12,874 nt of DNA, taken from positions 1-12,874 of the forward strand of contig JAFYQN010000004.1 in NCBI GenBank assembly GCA_017559885.1. The letters run 5' to 3'. The DNA comes from Clostridia bacterium. Its GTDB lineage: Bacteria > Bacillota > Clostridia > Oscillospirales > Acutalibacteraceae. Within the stretch, counting starts at the first letter, position 1. Each line of letters starts with the position of its first letter. The position numbers and the translations under genes were made by a program. The notes under the pieces are model-generated. The model saw only the letters and a list, made by a program, of their open reading frames with translations. It made no database searches and was not told the origin of the DNA. Positions 8,236 to 12,874 of this stretch are shown here, one piece after another.

Positions 8236-9471
8236 TTATTTTTTTATAATTTTAGCCGCGCCACCATCAACAGTTTCTGCAGTTATAATTATTTTAGCAA
8301 CGGCATCTTGCGATGGCATTTCAATCATAAGGTCTTGTAGAGTACTTTCTATTATTGAACGCAATCCACGCGCGCCTGTTTTGTTTTTTATTGTAAGCTC
8401 GGCTATCTTTACAAGTGCTTCTTGTTCAAACTCTAATTCAATGTTATCAAGACCAAAAAGCGCCTGATACTGCTTTATAATAGAGTTTTTAGGTTCAGTC
8501 ATAATACGAATAAGCGTATCTTTATCCATAGCGTCAAGACTTGTAATAACAGGTAATCTACCAACAAGTTCGGGAATTAAGCCAAACTTAACCAAATCCT
8601 GATGTGTAGCAAACTTAGAAAGTTGTTGCGCTTCAAGACTTTTTGGTGACTTAACGTCAGCACCAAAGCCAAGACTGCTTCCACCCATACGACGTTCAAT
8701 TACCTTGTCAATTCCATCAAATGCGCCGGCGCAAATAAACAAAATATTTGTTGTATCTATCTGAATAAACTCTTGTTGGGGATGTTTTCTACCACCCTGC
8801 GGAGGCACATTAGAAACGGTACCCTCAAGAATTTTAAGAAGCGCTTGCTGAACACCTTCACCACTTACGTCGCGCGTTATAGACGCATTTTCGCTCTTGC
8901 GTGAAATTTTATCAATTTCATCAACGTAAATAATACCGTGTTCTGCCTTTTCAATGTCGTAATCAGCCGCCTGAATAAGACGAAGCAGAATGTTTTCTAC
9001 ATCCTCGCCAACGTAACCTGCCTCGGTTAAAGTAGTAGCGTCGGTTATAGCGATCGGCACGTCAAGAATTTTTGCAAGAGTTTGCGCAAGCAACGTTTTA
9101 CCAACACCTGTAGGACCAAGCATTAAAACATTACTTTTTGCAAGTTCAACGTCTAAATTTTCGTTTTTATAAACACGTTTATAGTGGTTATAAACAGCGA
9201 CGGAAAGCGTCTTTTTAGCGTCGTCTTGTCCTATTACATATTCATCAAGTTTTGCCTTTATTTCCTGTGGTTTTGGCAACACTTTTTCAGGTTGTTTTTT
9301 ACCTTTTTTTCTTTCTTTGTACGCCTTTTCATCATCTAAAAGCAAAGACGAACAAAAGGTTATACAACTGTCACAAATAAAAACACCTGGACCCTCAACA
9401 AGACGCATAACCTCGTCTTGAGTCTTGCCACAAAACGAACAGCGTATTTCTCGATTATTATCTTTTGGCAT
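8236..9471 (-). CDS. clpX: ATP-dependent Clp protease, unfoldase subunit ClpX
   Basis: ClpX is an AAA+ hexamer that unfolds tagged or recognised proteins and threads them into ClpP. The 411 residues show an N-terminal zinc domain with Cys11, Cys14, Cys33 and Cys36; Walker A GPTGVGKT (119-126); pore loop GYVG (152-155); Walker B IIYVDEID (180-187); an RKH loop (228-230); and the sensor-2 region GARGLRS (366-372). The ClpP-docking tripeptide is LGF (267-269) where many bacteria have IGF, a conservative change. The ribosome binding site (about 9478-9484) overlaps the clpP stop, and the genes are 11 nt apart, so clpP and clpX are cotranscribed. The gene ends at a two-way terminator shared with sigK. 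Confidence 0.98.
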   Translation of the reverse strand: MPKDNNREIRCSFCGKTQDEVMRLVEGPGVFICDSCITFCSSLLLDDEKAYKERKKGKKQPEKVLPKPQEIKAKLDEYVIGQDDAKKTLSVAVYNHYKRVYKNENLDVELAKSNVLMLGPTGVGKTLLAQTLAKILDVPIAITDATTLTEAGYVGEDVENILLRLIQAADYDIEKAEHGIIYVDEIDKISRKSENASITRDVSGEGVQQALLKILEGTVSNVPPQGGRKHPQQEFIQIDTTNILFICAGAFDGIDKVIERRMGGSSLGFGADVKSPKSLEAQQLSKFATHQDLVKFGLIPELVGRLPVITSLDAMDKDTLIRIMTEPKNSIIKQYQALFGLDNIELEFEQEALVKIAELTIKNKTGARGLRSIIESTLQDLMIEMPSQDAVAKIIITAETVDGGAAKIIKK

Positions 9472-9482
9472 TAAAATACCTC

Positions 9483-10070
9483 TTATCTTTTAGTAATAAC
9501 CTTGTCAATAAGACCGTAATCGGCAGCTTCAGCAGCAGTCATAAAGTTATCGCGCTCGGTATCTTGCTCGATAATCTCGATAGGTTTACCTGTGTTTTCG
9601 GATAAAATTTTGTTAAGATTGCTACGTGTACGCTTGATATGGTTAGCGTGTATAATAATATCGCTTGCTTGACCTTGCGCGCCACCTAATGGTTGGTGAA
9701 TCATAATTTCACTGTTAGGTAATGCGTAACGCTTACCTTTAGCGCCGGAAGAAAGCAAGAACGCGCCCATAGAAGCCGCCATACCCATACAAATTGTACT
9801 AACATCACATTTAATGTACTGCATAGTATCATATATAGCAAGACCGGCAGACACAGAACCGCCAGGGCTGTTGATATAAAAACTGATATCTTTATCAGGA
9901 TCCTGACCTTCAAGGAATAAAAGTTGCGCGATAATAACACTTGCGCTCGCATCATCAACCTGACCGTTAAGCATAATTATTCTATCATTAAGCAAACGAG
10001 AAAATATATCATACGAACGTTCACCGCGACTTGTTTGTTCAACAACGTAAGGAATTAAAGTCATATCCAT
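9483..10070 (-). CDS. clpP: ATP-dependent Clp protease, proteolytic subunit ClpP
   Basis: ClpP is the serine protease chamber that degrades substrates delivered by ClpX. I place the start at the ATG at 10070 (195 residues), 7 nt after GGAGGT (10078-10083). The longer open frame begins with a TTG inside that ribosome binding site and is rejected. The catalytic triad is Ser100 in MAASMGA, His125 in IMIHQPLGG and Asp174 in DTERDNF, with the same spacing as in E. coli ClpP. A SPGGSV turn is at 68-73. The N-terminal MDMTLIPYVVEQT is typical for Firmicutes. It sits between tig and clpX, 55 nt after tig. Confidence 0.98.
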   Translation of the reverse strand: MDMTLIPYVVEQTSRGERSYDIFSRLLNDRIIMLNGQVDDASASVIIAQLLFLEGQDPDKDISFYINSPGGSVSAGLAIYDTMQYIKCDVSTICMGMAASMGAFLLSSGAKGKRYALPNSEIMIHQPLGGAQGQASDIIIHANHIKRTRSNLNKILSENTGKPIEIIEQDTERDNFMTAAEAADYGLIDKVITKR

Positions 10071-10125
10071 AGCAATTACCTCCAATACTCAATATTATGA
10101 ACCAAATTTTTAAATTATAAACAAA

Positions 10126-11466
10126 TTATTCTTCGGTTTTCTTTGCAGCGGCTTTTTTTGCCTCTTTCTTTTCGTCAACTGCATCGGTAATAACAGCGTT
10201 TGCCTTTACAAAGTCAATTGCCTTACCAACTGCAACGTCTTTTTCTACTTCAGAAGCTGGGATAACTGCCTTAACCTGATCGATTTCTACACCGTAACCT
10301 TCGGCAATTTTAGCAAATTCAGCTTCAACAGCTTCTTCGTCTGCCTTAATACCTTCAAGTTCAACAATCTTTTCAAGCGCAAGACGATATTTAACCTGCA
10401 TCTCGGCTTGTGGACGGAATGTTTCACGGAATTGCTCAATTGTGCTACCTGTATACTGTAAGTATAAATCAAGACTCATACCCTGTGACTGCAAACGGTA
10501 ACCAAATTCTTCAACCGACTGGTTGAGACGGTTTGTAAACATTGCTTCAGGAATTTCGCCCTTAATGCCGTCAACGATTTGCTGAACAAGAATGTTCTCT
10601 ACTGCCTCTTCGGCCGCCTTTTTCTTACGTTCGGTAGCTTTTTTCTTTATATCAGCTTTAAGTTCTTTAAGTGTATCAAATTCGCTTACGTCCTTAGCAA
10701 ATTCATCATCTGCTGCAGGGAGTTCACGAAGTTTGATTTCGTGAAGTTTTACCTTAAATACAGCAGGTTGACCTGCCAACTCTTCTGCGCCGTATTCTTC
10801 AGGGAAAGTAACGTTTACGTCAAATTCGTCATCAATGTTTTTACCAATAATTTGGTCTTCAAAACCAGGGATAAACTGACCTGAACCAAGTTCAAGTGAG
10901 TGACCTTCTGCTTTGCCGCCTTCAAATGCAACGCCGTCTTTAAAGCCCTCAAAGTCAATAACTACTGTATCGCCTTTTTTAGCTGCTCTGTCTTCAACGG
11001 ATACCATACGAGCGTTACGTTCTTGCAAAGATTTTATTTCTGCGTTAACTTCAGCTGCCTCTACCTTAACAAGTGGACGCTCTGCCTTGAGACCTTTGTA
11101 CTCGGTAAGTTCGATTTCAGGATATGTTGTAACGCTTACTTTGAAAACTACGCCGTCTTCTTTAGATACAGAAACAAGTTCAGAATCCATTTTGTCGTCG
11201 ATTACCTTAAGACCTGATTCGTTGATTGCTGCTTCAACTGCTTCTGGATAAAGAAGATTGATGGCATCTTCAAAGAAAATTTCGCTACCGTAACGAGCTT
11301 CAATCATAGCAAGAGGAGCTTTACCCGGTCTATAACCTGGAAGAGCAATCTTTTTGCCCTCTTTTTTATAAGCTTGCTTGATTGCCTCACGGAACTGTTC
11401 AGCATCGATAGCAATTTCAAGTTGATAACGATTTGTTTCGATTTTTTTGGTTTCTTTTAAAGTCAT
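10126..11466 (-). CDS. tig: Trigger factor (ribosome-associated chaperone)
   Basis: Trigger factor binds the ribosome exit tunnel and folds nascent chains; it also has prolyl isomerase activity. The start at 11466 (446 residues) is chosen because GGAGGT (11476-11481) lies 9 nt upstream; an in-frame ATG at 11493 would place that site inside the coding region. The ribosome-docking signature GYRPGKAP is at residues 44-51. An FKBP-type domain runs from about 155 to 245, with GDTVVIDFEGF (165-175) and LGSGQFIPGFEDQIIG (193-208). The C-terminal chaperone arms follow, ending in a Lys/Ala/Glu-rich tail. It leads the tig-clpP-clpX unit, an arrangement common in bacteria that groups folding and degradation. 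Confidence 0.98.
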   Translation of the reverse strand: MTLKETKKIETNRYQLEIAIDAEQFREAIKQAYKKEGKKIALPGYRPGKAPLAMIEARYGSEIFFEDAINLLYPEAVEAAINESGLKVIDDKMDSELVSVSKEDGVVFKVSVTTYPEIELTEYKGLKAERPLVKVEAAEVNAEIKSLQERNARMVSVEDRAAKKGDTVVIDFEGFKDGVAFEGGKAEGHSLELGSGQFIPGFEDQIIGKNIDDEFDVNVTFPEEYGAEELAGQPAVFKVKLHEIKLRELPAADDEFAKDVSEFDTLKELKADIKKKATERKKKAAEEAVENILVQQIVDGIKGEIPEAMFTNRLNQSVEEFGYRLQSQGMSLDLYLQYTGSTIEQFRETFRPQAEMQVKYRLALEKIVELEGIKADEEAVEAEFAKIAEGYGVEIDQVKAVIPASEVEKDVAVGKAIDFVKANAVITDAVDEKKEAKKAAAKKTEE

Positions 11467-11517
11467 TTTATATTTACCTCCGCATAGAGCCATACGACTC
11501 CATATTATATTAAGAAA

Positions 11518-11545
11518 ATTATACCATAGTTTCTAAAAAAAGCAA
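11518..11545 (-). promoter_or_regulatory. Extended -10 promoter of tig-clpP-clpX
   Basis: On the minus strand TTGCTT (11545-11540) and a perfect TATAAT (11523-11518) are 16 nt apart, and TGG directly before TATAAT gives the extended -10 form. Transcription would start near 11511, leaving a leader of about 45 nt. A weak 5-bp hairpin (GAGTC/GGCTC) lies in that leader just before the ribosome binding site. No CIRCE or CtsR-like operator was seen, so the promoter looks constitutive. Confidence 0.8.
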
Positions 11546-11587
11546 GACTTTTTACTGACATATTTACACTAAAATAGGTAAATTTCG

Positions 11588-12295
11588 TTAAATTTTTTCA
11601 AACTTATTACACGCTGATACGTAAACGGGTGTAAAATCAACACCATCGGCTGATACAAGTTTTAACTTTATGCCTTCAAATTCATTTACAATGCTGTAAA
11701 TCCCCTTGCCGTGTATGTGGCCATAATACACTTGATTGATATTATATTTCTTTAAAACATCAACAATTTCTTGACAAACGCTTTCGGCAAAAACGGGAGG
11801 ATAGTGAAGAAATACTATTGGTTGAACGCCGCTATCTATAGCCATCTTAATAGAGGTTTCAAGTCGACTTGCCTCTCGCAAAATAACCTTTTGGTCACGC
11901 TCACCCGTACCATCATAAATCCAACCGCGTGTGCCACATATTGCAATACTTTCATCACTATAGCAATTATTGTGTAAAATTTTAATAGTGTCGAACTTAT
12001 TCTGGGTTAAAAATTCGTTAATTTTATTTGCGGTGCTCCACCAAAAATCATGATTACCTTTTAAGATTATTTTCTGACCAGGTAAGTTATTAATAAATTC
12101 AAAATCAGGTTTTGCTTGCGCTAAAGAAATTGCCCAGGAAATGTCGCCGCCTATTACTACGGTATCATCATCGTTTACCAATTTTTTCCAATTTTTCTCG
12201 AGTCGTTCAACATAATTGTCCCAACCGCCAAAAATATCCATAGGTTTATTGGCGCCGAGTGGTAAATGCAAATCGGATATTGTAAATAAATTCAT
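11588..12295 (-). CDS. Metallophosphoesterase of the calcineurin-like family
   Basis: This 235-residue cytosolic protein is a predicted two-metal phosphohydrolase of unknown substrate. All signature motifs are present: DLH at residues 8-10, GGD (49-51), GNHD (80-83, followed by FWW), His164 in LHYPP and GHIHG (192-196). The GGDISWA and GNHDFWW wording is typical of a conserved clostridial family of predicted phosphohydrolases. No signal peptide or membrane segment is seen. AGGTGA (12305-12310) is the likely ribosome binding site, 9 nt from the ATG; the short inverted repeat GGTG-AAA-CACC could pair over it. It is upstream of tig on the same strand but separated by 121 nt that contain the tig promoter. 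No confident promoter of its own was found. Confidence 0.9.
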   Translation of the reverse strand: MNLFTISDLHLPLGANKPMDIFGGWDNYVERLEKNWKKLVNDDDTVVIGGDISWAISLAQAKPDFEFINNLPGQKIILKGNHDFWWSTANKINEFLTQNKFDTIKILHNNCYSDESIAICGTRGWIYDGTGERDQKVILREASRLETSIKMAIDSGVQPIVFLHYPPVFAESVCQEIVDVLKKYNINQVYYGHIHGKGIYSIVNEFEGIKLKLVSADGVDFTPVYVSACNKFEKI

Positions 12296-12316
12296 TTTGG
12301 TGTTTCACCTACCTTT

Positions 12317-12346
12317 TGAATAATTTTTTATGATTAACACATACTA
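12317..12346 (+). promoter_or_regulatory. Candidate sigma-G (forespore) promoter of the DUF1540 gene
   Basis: TGAATA (12317-12322) and CATACTA (12340-12346) are 17 nt apart, close to the consensus of Bacillus sigma-G/sigma-F promoters. The overlapping TATAAT (12345-12350) could also serve sigma-A, but no good -35 lies 16-18 nt before it. Transcription by sigma-G would start near 12353-12355, inside a perfect 15-nt inverted repeat (12350-12364). Confidence 0.5.
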
Positions 12347-12349
12347 TAA

Positions 12350-12364
12350 TTGGCTTTAAGCCAA
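12350..12364. repeat. 15-nt inverted repeat at the predicted start site
   Basis: TTGGCTTTAAGCCAA is a perfect dyad around 12357. It lies just after the predicted -10 and before the ribosome binding site of the DUF1540 gene (AAAGGATGA, 12366-12374). It could be an operator or a short hairpin at the mRNA 5' end; nothing decides between these. Confidence 0.5.
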
Positions 12365-12383
12365 GAAAGGATGATATTTTAAA

Positions 12384-12554
12384 ATGGATATGAAATCAGC
12401 TTGTAAAACCGAAAACTGTATTAAATGCAGCGTAAAAAACTGTATTCACCACACCGAAAACGACTCATGCTCAGCAGGTAGTATTCAGGTTGGTAATCGC
12501 ACAGCAAGCAGCTGCAGTGAAACCTGTTGCGACACATTTAAATCAAAACAGTAA
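12384..12554 (+). CDS. Small cysteine-rich DUF1540 protein
   Basis: This 56-residue protein is of unknown function. It has eight cysteines (residues 7, 12, 15, 20, 29, 44, 48, 49) and matches the DUF1540 pattern: a cluster of paired Cys, then CSAGSIQVG (29-37), then ETCCDTF (46-52). Such Cys spacing suggests a metal-binding or disulfide-rich fold. DUF1540 proteins are often longer with two copies; here there is one. The ATG at 12384 is preceded by AAAGGATGA (12366-12374); a second ATG lies two codons later, at 12390. It diverges from the metallophosphoesterase gene and ends at a strong terminator, so it is monocistronic. The possible sigma-G promoter hints at expression in the forespore, which is inference. 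No signal peptide is present. Confidence 0.85.
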   Translation: MDMKSACKTENCIKCSVKNCIHHTENDSCSAGSIQVGNRTASSCSETCCDTFKSKQ

Positions 12555-12563
12555 TCTTGCAAC

Positions 12564-12599
12564 AATATCCGACTCGTAATGAGTCGGATATTTGTTTTT
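12564..12599 (+). terminator. Intrinsic terminator of the DUF1540 gene
   Basis: A perfect 12-bp stem (12564-12575 with 12581-12592) around TCCGACTC and GAGTCGGA with a 5-nt loop is followed by TTTGTTTTT. It lies 9 nt after the DUF1540 stop. On the opposite strand no clear T-run follows the stem, so its use for the converging threonine synthase gene is doubtful. Confidence 0.88.
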
Positions 12600-12874
12600 A
12601 ATCAATTTTAAGGCACTTACAAACTGCGTTATACATATCCTCTTTATCATACACGTCTTTAAAACGAGCGACTGCAGTTTTTAGTTCTGAAATAGGAGTC
12701 GGAACTGTTGTGTTTGTAAGAGCAGATAGCGCGTCTACAATATCAAATTCACTTTCGGGAATTTCGTTTGTAAGTGAAGAGATAACGCTCTTTGAAAATT
12801 TATATGGTGATGCGGTAGATGCAATAAGAACAGGACGGTTGTCACCTGTTTTATCAACGTATTGCTTATATGCA
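12598..12874 (-). CDS. thrC: Threonine synthase, C-terminal part (5' end beyond window)
   Basis: Threonine synthase converts phosphohomoserine to threonine with PLP. Only the last 91 residues are visible. They include the TGDNRP...LIASTASPYKF stretch, which matches the late part of the longer (E. coli/clostridial type) threonine synthases, where this STA-x-P-x-KF segment is conserved. The rest is a helical C-terminal region ending in CLKID. The stop codon is at 12600-12598, inside the T-run of the converging DUF1540 terminator. The PLP lysine and substrate-binding residues lie outside the window, so activity cannot be judged. The assignment rests on this C-terminal similarity only. Confidence 0.8.
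   Translation of the reverse strand, partial: AYKQYVDKTGDNRPVLIASTASPYKFSKSVISSLTNEIPESEFDIVDALSALTNTTVPTPISELKTAVARFKDVYDKEDMYNAVCKCLKID

Noticed and set aside
10071..10085. Longer clpP reading frame starting at a TTG at 10085
   Set aside because: The extra codons lie within the GGAGGT ribosome binding site of the ATG at 10070, and the ClpP family N-terminus fits the shorter form.
10086..10125. Possible internal promoter (TTTATA and CATAAT about 16 nt apart) between tig and clpP
   Set aside because: The match is weak and the region is simply AT-rich; not enough to call a promoter.
10913..11251. 112-residue plus-strand open frame opposite tig
   Set aside because: It is the antisense shadow of a well-conserved gene, with low-complexity Ser/Thr-rich composition and no ribosome binding site noticed.
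11467..11493. Upstream ATG for trigger factor at 11493
   Set aside because: It would place the strong GGAGGT site inside the coding region; the family N-terminus begins at MTLKETKKIE.
11467..11517. Heat-shock operators (CIRCE or CtsR-type) near tig
   Set aside because: No inverted CIRCE repeat and no GGTCAAA-type heptads were found.

Overview
The window looks like chromosomal DNA from an AT-rich, spore-forming Firmicute of the Clostridia class. The reasons are the low GC by inspection, strong AGGAGG-type ribosome binding sites, a PyrK/PyrD pair of the NAD-linked Gram-positive type, an intact sporulation sigma factor resembling SigK, and a small DUF1540 protein. The exact family cannot be fixed from this sequence. 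There are no rRNA, tRNA, CRISPR, insertion-sequence or phage features, and no gene-free stretch reaches 300 bases.

Left half (1 to about 7450, minus strand): a pyrimidine operon read right to left as pyrC, carB, pyrK, pyrD, pyrF, pyrE (the 3' end of pyrE is cut by the window edge). A near-consensus sigma-A promoter precedes pyrC with a leader of about 56 nt. Every junction is either overlapping or 0 to 14 nt apart, and most downstream ribosome binding sites lie in or at the end of the preceding gene. The operon encodes the large subunit of carbamoyl-phosphate synthetase, dihydroorotase, both subunits of dihydroorotate dehydrogenase B, orotate phosphoribosyltransferase and OMP decarboxylase. 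The carbamoyl-phosphate synthetase small subunit (carA) and aspartate transcarbamoylase (pyrB) are not in the window.

Middle (7528 to 8231): a plus-strand SigK-like sigma gene diverges from pyrC and converges on clpX. A 13-bp hairpin between sigK and clpX serves as a two-way terminator.

Right half (8236 to 11466, minus strand): trigger factor, clpP and clpX form a protein-quality-control operon with an extended -10 promoter upstream of tig. Upstream of it lies a metallophosphoesterase gene (11588 to 12295, minus). Diverging from that gene is a 56-residue cysteine-rich DUF1540 protein (12384 to 12554, plus), with a sigma-G-like promoter and a strong terminator. The window ends in the C-terminal part of a threonine synthase gene on the minus strand.

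Most of the window is ordinary housekeeping DNA. I do not see an undescribed multi-gene system. The points most worth checking are the possible forespore promoter of the DUF1540 gene, the unusual N-terminus of PyrC, and how the pyr operon is regulated without a visible PyrR-type attenuator.
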